Assembly: GCA_963834365.1 (NCBI GenBank)
Contig: CAWIBS010000024.1
Span: 87,658-151,657, forward strand
Length of the DNA: 64,000 nucleotides
Source: CAWJAP01 sp963834365
Lineage (GTDB): Bacteria > Acidobacteriota > Vicinamibacteria > Vicinamibacterales > Vicinamibacteraceae
Direction of reading: 5' to 3'
A model generated the notes under the pieces. The model saw only the letters and a list, made by a program, of their open reading frames with translations. It searched no databases and was not told the origin of the DNA. This document shows positions 1 through 8,891 of the stretch, one piece after another; position 1 is the first letter of the stretch, and each line of letters starts with the position of its first letter. A program made the position numbers and the translations under genes.

Positions 1-787
1 GCAGCGTCAGCCGCGGGGGCATGATGCCGACGACGACGTGCGGCTCGCCGTTGATGGCAATCGTCTGCCCGACGAGACCCGGATCGGCACCGAAGCGACG
101 ACGCCACAGACCATCGCCGAGCACGACGACGCGCGGCGCACCGTACGGTTCGTCGCCCCAGCGGAATCCACGGCCGTATGCCGGCGGAACACCCAACGCG
201 TCGAAATGGTTGCCGGAAACACGCGCGGCGACGACGCGTTCCGGCTCACCGCGACCCGTCAGGTTGACCGTCGTCCCGGCCGTGGCGGCGAACTGCTCGA
301 ACGACGTCGCTTCCGCGCGCCAGTCGAGATAGTCGGGGGCGGTGAGCCCCATGTCGATGCCGTTGCGATGTTCGAAGACGGAGAGGAGCCGTTCGGGTTC
401 ATGATACGGAAGCGGCCGGAGCACCACGGCATGCACGAAGCTGAAGATCGCGGATGTTGCCCCGGTGCCGAGCGCGAGGGTCAGGATCGCGACCGTAGCG
501 AATCCGGGATTCCTGAACAACGTGCGGACGCCGAACCGAAGGTCCTGCCATATGGCCTCCAGCATTCCGCCCCCTCGCACGTCATAAGCGCGTTCGCTCA
601 TCCGGCTCAGGTTGCCGAACCCCCGCATCGCCGCGTGCCGTGCGGCGTCCGGTTCCATCCCGCGCGCAATGTTGGCCTCCGTCGCCAGTTCGACATGCGA
701 GCGCATCTCCTGCTCGATGTCGTCGATGGTGGCTTCACGCCGCAGTAACCCGCGCAGCCGTGCGCTGAACGTCTCGAGCCATGTCAT
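1..787 (-). CDS. ADOP-type FtsX/MacB-like permease, N-terminal part (cut by window edge)
   Basis: The reading frame is open from the ATG at 787 (MTWLETFSARLRG...) to position 1, about 262 codons, and continues outside the window. The N-terminus has the short helical segment typical of acidobacterial duplicated orphan permeases (IEQEMRSHVELATE). It is followed by WQDLRFGVRTLFRNPGF, a first membrane helix (ATVAILTLALGTGATSAIF) and a MacB-like periplasmic core (PDYLDW, FDALGVPPAYGRGF, VVVLGDGLWRRRFGADP). The family resembles the permease half of MacB/LolC exporters, but its substrate is unknown and no ATPase gene lies nearby. The start is 10 bp behind the PadR gene, so the two are almost certainly one transcript. 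Family call is firm; function is not. Confidence 0.88.
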   Translation of the reverse strand, partial: MTWLETFSARLRGLLRREATIDDIEQEMRSHVELATEANIARGMEPDAARHAAMRGFGNLSRMSERAYDVRGGGMLEAIWQDLRFGVRTLFRNPGFATVAILTLALGTGATSAIFSFVHAVVLRPLPYHEPERLLSVFEHRNGIDMGLTAPDYLDWRAEATSFEQFAATAGTTVNLTGRGEPERVVAARVSGNHFDALGVPPAYGRGFRWGDEPYGAPRVVVLGDGLWRRRFGADPGLVGQTIAINGEPHVVVGIMPPRLTL

Positions 788-797
788 TGTCAGGCCC

Positions 798-1130
798 TCA
801 GGTGGACTGCATGACCTTCGCAATGGCGAGCGCGAGCAGGTCCCAGCTCTCTTCCTCGACAGAGAGCTGCTTGCGGCCCGCCGTCGTCAGCCGGTAGAAC
901 TTGGCCCGGCGGCCGGTCTCGTTCACGCCCCACTTCGAGCTGACCCACCTCTTCTGCTCGATGCGGTAGAGCGCCGGGTACAGCGCGCCCTGTTCGACGA
1001 AGAGCATCTCTCCCGACATCTGGCGGATGCGCTGGATCACGCCGTAGCCGTGCAACGGACCCAACGAGAGCGCCTTGAGGATGAGCAGATCCAGGGTGCC
1101 CTGGAGCAGGTCGGCCTTCGGGGTGGGCAC
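798..1130 (-). CDS. PadR-family transcriptional regulator
   Basis: A 110-residue winged-helix protein of normal PadR length. It opens with the family signature LLQGTLDLLILKALSLGP followed by LHGYGVIQRI. Then come the recognition-helix region (MLFVEQGALYPALYRIEQKRWV) and the wing (RRAKFYRLTTAGRKQL). PadR proteins usually repress their own operon. This one directly precedes an ADOP permease, the usual pairing in Acidobacteriota, and is presumably its repressor. Candidate operator repeats lie 56-106 bp upstream of its start. No ligand can be inferred. Confidence 0.93.
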   Translation of the reverse strand: MPTPKADLLQGTLDLLILKALSLGPLHGYGVIQRIRQMSGEMLFVEQGALYPALYRIEQKRWVSSKWGVNETGRRAKFYRLTTAGRKQLSVEEESWDLLALAIAKVMQST

Positions 1131-1447
1131 GGGACGGACAGCTCCTTCACACGCCTGGCGGCACCCGACGGCCCGACGTCGCTACGCCTAACGTGCTTAG
1201 GCATAGTGCGGCAGCCATGCCTAAGGTGTCAAGGCATCAGGCTTCGATGGCCGGTGCGTACAGGAAGGGGAACGCGCTGTCAGACAGCGTCGCCATCTAC
1301 CACGAAATCGCCACCGAGCCGTTGCCGCCTACCTACAGAAGACCGTGGACGAGGGTCGCGCCGAAGAAGAATCTTCTGCTACCGGCGCGCACACGCAGAC
1401 GCGCTCCGGGAACCAGATCCGGAAAAGGACCGTATCTGAGTGAGATC
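1131..1447. other. Divergent intergenic region between PadR and the second permease
   Basis: About 317 bp without a gene I can support. The left part carries the inverted-repeat array described separately and must hold the padR promoter. The right part (about 1240-1440) has an open stretch reading AYLQKTVDEGRAEEESS and ending in TGA at 1441-1443. It has no convincing start and no family I recognise. A GCTGTCAGACAGC palindrome lies near 1276-1288. Confidence 0.5.
1186..1236. promoter_or_regulatory. Putative PadR operator array (GCCTAA/TTAGGC repeats)
   Basis: GCCTAA (1186-1191) and TTAGGC (1197-1202) form a perfect inverted repeat with a 5-nt spacer. CTTAGGCAT (1196-1204) and ATGCCTAAG (1217-1225) form a perfect 9-bp inverted repeat with a 12-nt spacer. 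A fourth, degenerate half-site, AAGGCAT, lies at 1230-1236. The array sits 56-106 bp upstream of padR and before the rightward permease gene, so one bound repressor could control both directions. That role is inferred from position and symmetry only. Confidence 0.6.
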
Positions 1448-4026
1448 ATGAGCGAAACGGCGGGCGAGATGAACCTGTTCGAAACCGTGGTCAGGACCTG
1501 CGATATGGGGCTCGCACACTGCTGCGCAATCCGAGCTTCACGATCGTCTCGATCCTGGCTCTGGCGCTCGGCATCGGTGTCAACGTGGCGGTCTTCACCG
1601 CGTACAAGGCGTTCATCGCGCGGCCGCTCGATGGGCGCGACCCCGACACCCTGGTCAACCTTTCACTGCGCCTCCAGTCCGGCGCGACCAACGCGAGGTT
1701 CAGCTATCCGGACTACGAAGCCTACCGTGACGGTCTGCGATCGTTCAGCGGCGTCATCGCGTTTTCGATCGAAGAACTGACGCTCACCGACGCCGGCGGC
1801 GCCGTCGCGAGGCGAAGCGCCGGGAGTGGATCGCTGGTTGGCAGACTTGGACTGTTGCCACAGTTGGTGGCCAACCGGGAGATTGCGACCACCTTCATCG
1901 TTTCTGAGAATTACTTCTCGGTGCTGGGCGTCACGACCGCGCGTGGCCGCGCGTTTGATGCGATCAGTGCGTCCGAGCTGGCCGCGACGCCTTCGGTGCT
2001 GATCAGTGAGAACTATTGGCAGCGACGATTTGCGGGCGATCCTGCGGTGTTGGGGAAGAGCATTCGGCTGAACGGTGCCCTCTTCACGATCATCGGGATC
2101 ACTCCGCGCAACTTCGTGGGGACGAGCATCGCGGTGCCCAACTTCTGGCTGCCGCTCAGTCTCTATCCGCTGATACACCCGCACACCCCTCGGCTGCGTG
2201 ACCGCGAAGACCTGTGTTGTCGCGTGTTCGGCCGTCTTGCGCCGGGCATGAGCATGCACGAGGCTCAGGCCGAGACAACCCTGCTGGCGTCACGATTGGG
2301 AGCGCTGCACGAGCCGAGCTCGGAACTGCACAAACCCGCGAGCGCAGTGATCTCGCCGGGCTCGCCGTTGCCAGGGATCCCCGCCAATCTGCGTTTGACG
2401 ATCGTCTTGATCATGGCGGCGGCTGGACTGGTTCTGGTCATCGCGTGCGCCAACGCCGCTGGTCTCCAGTTGGCGCGTGGCGCCGTCCGTCAGGAGGAAC
2501 TGGGCATGCGGCTCGCGCTCGGCGCGAGCGGATCGCGTCTGGTTCGCCAGTTGATGACCGAAAGCGCCCTGGTCGGCGCGCTGGCGGGCTCGCTTGCGCT
2601 ACCGGTCACGTGGGCGATGCTGCGCGTGGCGGTGACCACACTGGCCGAACAACTCCCAGTCGAGTTCATTCTCGATGAGAGTCCTGACACCAGCGTCTTC
2701 GCGTTCGTGCTGGCCATTTCCATGCTGGCGGGCATCCTGTTCGGGCTTGCGCCGGCACTCGCGAGCTGCCGCGCCGCGTTGTTCTCGATCACCCGGGGCA
2801 CAGGCACGTCGCTCCCCCGCGGCAGACTGCGTCATGTCCTCATTGCCGCGCAGGTCGCAGTCTCGCTTACGCTCATGATTGCCGGCGGTCTCCTGGTACG
2901 CAGCGCCAGCCAGGCGCTCAACATGGAGACGGGGTACGACGCCGAACGAGTAATCAGTGTGAGTCTGCATTTCCCGGAGACTGCCGCCTACACGACCGAG
3001 TACAAAGGTTCCCTCGTGCGCGACCTTCGCAGCCGGGTGACAGCTTTGCCTGGCGTCAGCGCAGTTACCACCGCGCGCGCGCCGAACGACAGCGGCGGAA
3101 GACGCGCCGCGGTATCACTGAACCGCGACGCCCCGTCACCCGCGAACATGCGTGCGACCCTGTACTACACCTGGGTGCAGCCAAATTACTTCGAAACGCT
3201 TGGCATTCCTCTGTCTCGAGGCCGGGGCTTTCGAGCTCTCGTCGCGCAGGCCGATCACGATGCCATCCTGAGTGAGTCAGCGGCGCACCGCCTCTGGCCC
3301 GGGCAGAACCCCATCGGCCAGCGCTTGCGGCTCGGCACTGATGGCCAATTTCACAATCGAGGCGAACTGCTGCCCGACGGTCCGGCCTGGCAGGTCATCG
3401 GGGTGGCCCGCGACACACGGGGTGTCACGTTGGATGGCAGCGACTCTCAGCAGGTATACCTCCCACTACCAGGCGACCGGCTCCAGGATTATCCGATGCT
3501 CGTTCGCACAGACTCAGATTCGAGACTGCTGATCGGCGCGGTGGAACCGGTCATCGCGGCCGTGGATCCTGGACTGACAGCCACCGCGTCGACGCTGCAG
3601 GCAATGCTTCGCCGCACGGAAGCCTTCCTCGCCGCGAGCTTCTCAGCGGCGATTGCCTCCAGCATCAGCCTGTTCGGGTTGCTGCTTGCGTCGATGGGGA
3701 TCTACAGCACCGTCAGCTACGACGTCGTCCTTCGCACGCGCGAAGTGGGAATCCGCATGGCGATCGGCGCTCAGAAGAGCAATGTTCTGGCGTTGATGCT
3801 GCGGGGAAGTCTCAGTCCCGTTGTTCTCGGATTAGTGGCGGGGACCGTGCTGGCCGTGGGCGCGTCGCGCCTGCTGCGGGGCGTGCTCTATGGCCTCGGC
3901 GCAATCGACGCCGTCTCTTTCGCCGGTGCATCGCTCCTGTTCCTGGCGATCGCGCTGGCCGCCAGCTGGCTGCCGTCCCGGCGGGCAATGCGCATCGATC
4001 CACTCGTGGCACTCAGAGATCAGTGA
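1448..4026 (+). CDS. ADOP-type FtsX/MacB-like permease (one apparent frameshift near 1490)
   Basis: Restoring one base near 1490 gives an 859-residue protein starting at ATG 1448 (MSETAGEMNLFETVV|QDLRYGARTLLRNP). Without the correction, the uninterrupted frame starts only at about 1585. The layout is TM1 (SFTIVSILALALGIGVNVAV), a MacB-like periplasmic domain, and a three-helix FtsX block (LTIVLIMAAAGLVLVIACAN). A second periplasmic domain (NYFETLGIPLSRGRGF) and a second FtsX block follow, ending in IDPLVALRDQ. This duplicated architecture without an ATPase is the ADOP type. It is likely an inner-membrane transporter or tension-sensing subunit with unknown cargo. The rest of the gene is intact, so the shift may be a sequence error. 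Confidence 0.85.
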
Positions 4027-4097
4027 CCCGTCGCGATGAGCCGCGGAAGACGCGTGTGACGTTCTGACTCATGCCGAGGGTCGCGAGCTTGCCGTTG

Positions 4098-5480
4098 TCA
4101 GCGCCCGACCGCGAACAACGCGCCGTCGCTCCGCAGGAACAGCCGGCCCTGCGCAATTGCGGGAGACGCAAGAAAGCGCCCGCTCAACTCGTTGCGTGCC
4201 AGCACCTCCGGGCTCCGGCCGGCGCGCAGCACGAAGGTCTCTCCCGTCTCGCTCACGAAATAGACCTTGCCGTCGCCGGCGACCGGTGACGCGAAGAACA
4301 CGCCGCCGAGTCGATGGCGCCACACGGCCTCGCCGGTTCGCGCGTCCGCGCACGACACGACGCCCACCTCGTTGGTCATGTAGAGCAGCCCGTCGTAGTA
4401 GACGATCGACGGCACGTACGACGCGCCGGCCGCGACACGCCAGTCCACGTGCGTCGCCGTGACGTCGCCGCGGCCGCCCGGCCGGATCGCCAGGTAGTCG
4501 CTGTTGCGATAGCCGCGGCTCAGATAGATCCGGCCATCGTGGAAGACGGCCGACGGGATCGGCGTCTGGCGCTGGCTGCCCGTATACCAGAGGAGCTCGC
4601 CCGTCTTCGGATCGTAGGCGTCGATGCGCTCGGAGGAGTTGACCAGGAGCTCGTCTCCCCGCGGTCCGGGCACGACGAGCGGCGTGCTGTGGGAGACGCG
4701 GCCCGCGCCGCGGTCCACCTTCCATCGCTCCTTCCCCGTACGGGCATCGAGCGCCAGCAGGTACGAGGCGCGCCGGTGGTCACACAGGAAGATGACGAGA
4801 TCGCCATGGAGCGCGGGCGAGCTGCCGTGCCCCCACTGCGTCTGGAACGGCGCATAGTCCTCGCCGAGATGACGCGTCCAGACGACCTGCCCCTCCATGT
4901 CGAGGGCGACGACCTGGCCGTTGCCGAACCAGGCGTAGGCGCGCTCGCCGTCGGTGGCCGGTGTCGGCGTCGCCAGGTTGTGCTTCTCGTGAAGATCGGG
5001 GAACGGGCCGGTCGCGCGGGCCTTGTGCTCCCAGAGGCGCTCGCCGCTGGACCGCCGGAAGGCCTCGACGACGAGCCAGATCGCCGGGCCCGACTGATCG
5101 GGGGTCGCGCTGGCCTCGCCACGCCGCCCGCCGATCGGCGTCTCGCGCTCGGCGAGCGCGCGGTCGTCCCGCGCGAGCTGCGGGTGCGCGTCTCCCGTCA
5201 CCGTCGTGCTGCCGATCTGCGAGGTGACGATGACGCGGTCGCCCCAGACAATGGGCGAGGAAGTGCCGAGCCCCGCGAGCGGCGCCCGCCAGGCCACGTT
5301 CTCGTGCTCGCTCCACGTCAAGGGCAGGCCGGATTCGGCCGAAATGCCCTGGCTGGCCGGCCCGCGCCATTGCGGCCAGTTCTCCGCGGCGAGTCCGACT
5401 CCCGACAGCACGAAGGCGGCCGCCCACGCGAGCCGCGTCGGCGCGCTGAAAATGAGACGCAAAAATGAACCTCCCTGCAT
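4098..5480 (-). CDS. Secreted PQQ-like beta-propeller protein
   Basis: A 460-residue protein. I chose ATG 5480 because it gives a signal peptide (LAWAAAFVLSGVGLAAENWP); an upstream in-frame codon at 5528 adds a non-signal extension. The mature part opens with WPQWRGPASQGIS, the usual start of BamB/PQQ-like propellers in this phylum. Repeated blades follow, of the type LLALDARTGKERWKVDRG, IDAYDPKTGELLWYTGS and CADARTGEAVWRHRLGG. Such proteins are periplasmic. They may bind PQQ or simply act as a scaffold; the dehydrogenase active-site residues of true quinoproteins are not evident. It stands alone, convergent with the permease on its left. Confidence 0.82.
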   Translation of the reverse strand: MQGGSFLRLIFSAPTRLAWAAAFVLSGVGLAAENWPQWRGPASQGISAESGLPLTWSEHENVAWRAPLAGLGTSSPIVWGDRVIVTSQIGSTTVTGDAHPQLARDDRALAERETPIGGRRGEASATPDQSGPAIWLVVEAFRRSSGERLWEHKARATGPFPDLHEKHNLATPTPATDGERAYAWFGNGQVVALDMEGQVVWTRHLGEDYAPFQTQWGHGSSPALHGDLVIFLCDHRRASYLLALDARTGKERWKVDRGAGRVSHSTPLVVPGPRGDELLVNSSERIDAYDPKTGELLWYTGSQRQTPIPSAVFHDGRIYLSRGYRNSDYLAIRPGGRGDVTATHVDWRVAAGASYVPSIVYYDGLLYMTNEVGVVSCADARTGEAVWRHRLGGVFFASPVAGDGKVYFVSETGETFVLRAGRSPEVLARNELSGRFLASPAIAQGRLFLRSDGALFAVGR

Positions 5481-5647
5481 CCGACCCTGCGTTTGCGGCG
5501 TTGTCGGCAGCCGACGCGCCAATCGCACACCACCTCACCGTTCGACGCTGTCGTGAGGGGGGAGGGCTGACGGGGCTGAGAACGGAGGCTATCCTAACCG
5601 CGAGACGGCCCCAATGTTTCCATCGTCCCGTCCTCTGCGGCTCTGGC

Positions 5648-5697
5648 GTCGGGTGCTTTTTCTCGAGATCGCCTCGACGTGAGAAAAAGCACCCGAC
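5648..5697. repeat. 17-bp perfect inverted repeat (hairpin)
   Basis: The arm 5648-5664 (GTCGGGTGCTTTTTCTC) and its exact complement 5681-5697 enclose a 16-nt loop. The hairpin starts 7 bp beyond the stop codon of the molybdenum hydroxylase large subunit, so it could end that transcript. There is no T-run after it, however, so a REP- or MITE-like extragenic repeat is equally possible. Confidence 0.65.
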
Positions 5698-5703
5698 CCC
5701 TTC

Positions 5704-7914
5704 TCACGCCGACCGGAGTGGCAGTCTCGTGATGGGCTTTCCCGTCAACGCGAGTAGCGCGTTGGCCACGGCGGGCGCAATCGGCGGAACGCCGGGCTCG
5801 CCCACGCCGGTGGGATTCTCGGTCGATGGCACGATGTGCACCTCGACTTGCGGCATCTCGCTGATCCGCAGCATCGGGTAGTCGTGGAAATTGCTCTGGA
5901 CGACCGCGCCCTTCTCGAGCGTGATGCGCCCGTAGAGCGCCGCCGACAGGCCGAAGCCGATGCCGCCCTCCATCTGCGCCCGCACCACGTCGGGATTCAC
6001 GGCGAGGCCGCAATCCACGGCGCAGACCACGCGATCGACGCGGAAGCTTCCATCCTTCTTCAACGTCACCTCGGCCACTTGCGCCACGAAGGAGCTGAAC
6101 GATTCGTGGACCGCGACGCCGCGCGCCCGCTTCTCGCCGCCGGGACCGGCCGGGAGCGGCTTGCCCCATCCGGCTTTCTCGGCCGCGAGGTTCAACACGC
6201 CGAGGTGCCGCGGGTGCTTGGCCAGCAGCTTCTGACGATAGGCGACGGGGTCCTGACGGGCCGCGGCGGCGAGCTGGTCGAGCACGGTCTCGACCGCGAA
6301 CGCCGTGTGCGTCGAGCCCACCGATCGCCACCAGAGCACAGGCACGCCCAGCTTCGGGGAGTGCAACTCGACGCGGAGATTCGGAATCGCGTAGGGCTGG
6401 TTGGCCGCACCTTCGACCGACGTGCCGTCGATGCCGTCCTTGACCATCGCCGCCTCGAGCGCCGTTCCCGCCGTGATCGATTGACCGACGATGCGGTGCT
6501 GCCAGGCCACGGGGAGTCCATCGGGACCGATCGCGGCTTTGACGGCGTGCACGAACGCGCCCCGGTAGTAACCGCCTTTCGTATCGTCCTCGCGGGTCCA
6601 CACCAGCTTGACCGGCGCCTTGCCGTCGATGGCCTTCACGATCTGGGCGCATTCGACGACGAAGTCCGAGTGCGACGAGGCGCGCCGCCCGAAGCTGCCG
6701 CCGGCATAGAGCGTGTGGATCTCGACGGCCGGCGGCGGGATGCCGAAGACGCCCGCAACCGCCGTCTGATCCACCGTGTGCCACTGCTCGCCGCCCCAGC
6801 ACTCGGCGCCGCCTTCCGTGCGTCGCACGACGTAGTTGAGCGGCTCCATGGAGGCGTGCGCGAGATACGGGAACTCGATCAGCGCGTCCACCGTCTCGAC
6901 CCCGGCGAGCGCGCGCGCCGTGTCGCCGTCGTTGCGCGCGACGAGGCCCGGCTTGTGCGCCAGTTCACGGAACTGGGCCAGGATCTCGGACGACGAGCCC
7001 GTGTACGCCTGGGTCTCGTCCCATGTCACCTTCAGCAGGTCGCGTCCCTTCTTCGCGGACCAGAAGTCGGTCGCCACGACGGCCACGCCGCTCGGAATCT
7101 GGACCACGAAGCGCACGCCGGGCGCCTTCGACGCCGCCGCCGCGTCGAACGACTTGACGGTGGCGCCGAACTTCGGCGGGTGCGCGACGACCGCGGTGAG
7201 AAGTCCCGGCAGGCGCACGTCCTGCGTGAAGATCGCGCGGCCGTTCACCTTCTCGCGGCTGTCGTAGCGCTTCGCCTGCGCCTTGCCGATAAAGGCGAAG
7301 TCTTTCGCGTCCTTGAGCGACACCTTGGCTGGCACCGCCTGCTTCGCCGCAAGATCGGCCAGCTCGCCGAACGTCGCTCGCTTCCCGGACGCATGCGTGA
7401 GCGCCCCGGCCTTGACGGCAATCTCGCCGGCCGGCACCTTCCACGAGGCTGCGGCTGCCGCGACGAGCATCGCGCGGGCCGCGGCGCCTGCCTCGCGCAA
7501 CTGGACGAACGAGTTGGCGATCGACGTCGACCCGCCCGTGCCCTGCATGGGACCGAACAGGAGATTGTTGTACTGCTTGGCGTCGGCTGGCGCGCCCTCG
7601 ACACGAATCTGGCTCCAGTCGGCGTCGAGCTCCTCGGCGACGAGCGTCGCGAGCCCCGTGTAGACGCCCTGGCCCATCTCGAGATGCTTCGAGAGCACCG
7701 TCACGGTGTTGTCGCGGCCGATGCGCAGGAACGCGTTCGGCGCGAACGGACTGGCGCCGGAGGTGGGCGAAGAGGCGGTTTGCGCGGCCTCTGCAAGGCC
7801 CGGCACGCGCGGCAGGAAGAGCCCGAGCACGAGTCCCGCGCCGGTCTGCAGGACGAACCGGCGGCTCGGCCCGGAGGGAGCGGTCGCGGGAGTCAAGGAG
7901 GCAAGGCGTTTCAT
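5704..7914 (-). CDS. Xanthine dehydrogenase-family molybdopterin-binding subunit (IorB/aldehyde oxidoreductase-like)
   Basis: An intact 736-residue large subunit of a molybdenum hydroxylase. The N-terminus has a twin-arginine signal (SRRFVLQTGAGLVLGLFLP), so the folded, cofactor-loaded enzyme is probably exported by Tat. Two molybdopterin-binding regions follow: LSKHLEMGQGVYTGLATLVAEE with GGSTS, then the second-half LWWRSVGSTHTAF, NPDVVRAQMEGG and GVGEPGVPP, the last probably carrying the catalytic glutamate. The best match is the isoquinoline 1-oxidoreductase beta/aldehyde dehydrogenase group, which hydroxylates aldehydes or N-heterocycles. It lies 27 bp behind the 2Fe-2S subunit gene and forms an operon with it. 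There is no FAD subunit, so a cytochrome c is the likely electron acceptor. Substrate unknown. Confidence 0.9.
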   Translation of the reverse strand: MKRLASLTPATAPSGPSRRFVLQTGAGLVLGLFLPRVPGLAEAAQTASSPTSGASPFAPNAFLRIGRDNTVTVLSKHLEMGQGVYTGLATLVAEELDADWSQIRVEGAPADAKQYNNLLFGPMQGTGGSTSIANSFVQLREAGAAARAMLVAAAAASWKVPAGEIAVKAGALTHASGKRATFGELADLAAKQAVPAKVSLKDAKDFAFIGKAQAKRYDSREKVNGRAIFTQDVRLPGLLTAVVAHPPKFGATVKSFDAAAASKAPGVRFVVQIPSGVAVVATDFWSAKKGRDLLKVTWDETQAYTGSSSEILAQFRELAHKPGLVARNDGDTARALAGVETVDALIEFPYLAHASMEPLNYVVRRTEGGAECWGGEQWHTVDQTAVAGVFGIPPPAVEIHTLYAGGSFGRRASSHSDFVVECAQIVKAIDGKAPVKLVWTREDDTKGGYYRGAFVHAVKAAIGPDGLPVAWQHRIVGQSITAGTALEAAMVKDGIDGTSVEGAANQPYAIPNLRVELHSPKLGVPVLWWRSVGSTHTAFAVETVLDQLAAAARQDPVAYRQKLLAKHPRHLGVLNLAAEKAGWGKPLPAGPGGEKRARGVAVHESFSSFVAQVAEVTLKKDGSFRVDRVVCAVDCGLAVNPDVVRAQMEGGIGFGLSAALYGRITLEKGAVVQSNFHDYPMLRISEMPQVEVHIVPSTENPTGVGEPGVPPIAPAVANALLALTGKPITRLPLRSA

Positions 7915-7941
7915 GGTGGCAGGACCTCGCTGTCGGGAAAA

Positions 7942-8400
7942 TCAGGACAGGGCAGCCGCGGCGTCCTTGATGGCCGCACGGATGCGAACATACGTGGCGC
8001 AGCGACAGATGTTTCCCTCCATCGCGCCATCGATGGCCTCGTCGGTCGGCTTCCGTGTCGTCTTGAGAAGGGCAGTCGCCGACATGACCTGGCCCGACTG
8101 GCAGTAGCCGCACTGCACGACGTCGAGCTGCGTCCACGCGTTCTGCACGGCGCGACCAACCGGGTCGTGCTCGAGCGCCTCGACCGTCGTCACGGCCTTG
8201 CCGGCGAGCGCGGCGACCGGGGTGGTGCACGAGCGCGTGGGCGCACCGTCGACCAGCACCGTGCACGCGCCACACAGGGCCATCCCGCAGCCATACTTCG
8301 TGCCGGTGAGGTGCAGGTGATCGCGAAGGGCCCAGAGCAGCGGCGTGTCTTCGGCCACGTCGAGCTCGACGGGCTTGCCGTTGACGGTCAGACGGGTCAT
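7942..8400 (-). CDS. (2Fe-2S)-binding small subunit of the molybdenum hydroxylase
   Basis: A 152-residue protein of normal size for this subunit. ATG 8400 has AGGAG about 8 nt upstream, and the plant-type ferredoxin fold starts at once (MTRLTVNGKPVELDV). Cluster ligands are visible in CGMALCGACTVL with a later cysteine in RSCTTP, and in CGYCQSGQVMSATALL with ICRCATY for the second cluster. It passes electrons from the molybdopterin subunit encoded next to it. A TATGAT -10-like element at 8441-8446 (minus strand) may be the operon promoter. The absence of a signal peptide is expected, since such subunits travel with the Tat partner. Confidence 0.92.
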   Translation of the reverse strand: MTRLTVNGKPVELDVAEDTPLLWALRDHLHLTGTKYGCGMALCGACTVLVDGAPTRSCTTPVAALAGKAVTTVEALEHDPVGRAVQNAWTQLDVVQCGYCQSGQVMSATALLKTTRKPTDEAIDGAMEGNICRCATYVRIRAAIKDAAAALS

Positions 8401-8539
8401 GGGAATCTCCTGAGATGGGAGCTGGTACGACGGTTGCGCCATCATAGGCCCCTGAGCGGGGACCCGCAATCACGCGCGGGGGTCTCTCCGTGCCCGCCGG
8501 ACCCAACTAACAGGTTGAAGACGCATCCGCGACAACTCG

Positions 8540-8617
8540 CAGCTCCCAACTTCCAACGCCCAAAGCCCTCTCAGGCGATCGGCCGGGCATCCATTGGGAG
8601 TTGGAGGTTGGGAGTTG
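8540..8617. repeat. 22-nt imperfect inverted repeat
   Basis: The segments 8540-8561 (CAGCTCCCAACTTCC...) and 8596-8617 (GGGAGTTGGAGGTTG...) are inverted copies matching at 19 of 22 positions, with a 34-nt spacer. The repeat borders the transposase remnant directly and may be an extragenic element or part of an element end. Confidence 0.5.
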
Positions 8618-8796
8618 ACATGTCTCGCTCGAGACAGGTCCGGCCTACCTGTCCGCGGTGTAGCGGGCGGCTCCGCCTCGTGGCGCTGATTGAACACGCG
8701 TCGGTGGTGCAGCGAATCCTGCGACACCTCGGCCTGCCAACGGAGGTACCCGAGCCGCAGCCGGCACGGGCGCCGCCGAGGCGACTCGAGACGCAC
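8617..8796 (+). pseudogene. C-terminal remnant of an IS91-like (Y2) transposase
   Basis: The plus strand encodes CPRCSGRLRLVALIEHASVV followed by QRILRHLGLPTEVPEP and a proline-rich tail (PARAPPRR). A CPRCGGRxRLxAxIEDPxVVxxILxHLGLPTE segment is the familiar C-terminal end of IS91-type transposases. No catalytic tyrosine domain precedes it and the frame has no start here, so only the tail survives. Identification is from memory of the motif. Confidence 0.62.
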
Positions 8797-8891
8797 AAGA
8801 ATCCCGCGCGTAGCCGCGTCGGGCGTCAGGACCGGTGGTCGACGACGACATCGGGTGAGTCAGCAGTCATGACCGGTGGGAGCGGGCGCCG

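Larger units (their letters stand above)
8401..8891. other. Intergenic region with transposase remnant and inverted repeat
   Basis: About 490 bp with no intact gene. It holds the molybdenum hydroxylase promoter region at its left end, a 22-nt imperfect inverted repeat (8540-8617) and the C-terminal remnant of an IS91-like transposase (about 8617-8796). It reads as a scar of old mobile-element activity. Confidence 0.6.

Noticed and set aside
1240..1443. Possible small gene before the second permease (AYLQKTVDEGRAEEESS)
   Set aside because: There is an open frame but no start with a ribosome binding site and no family match; it may be a remnant but cannot be supported.
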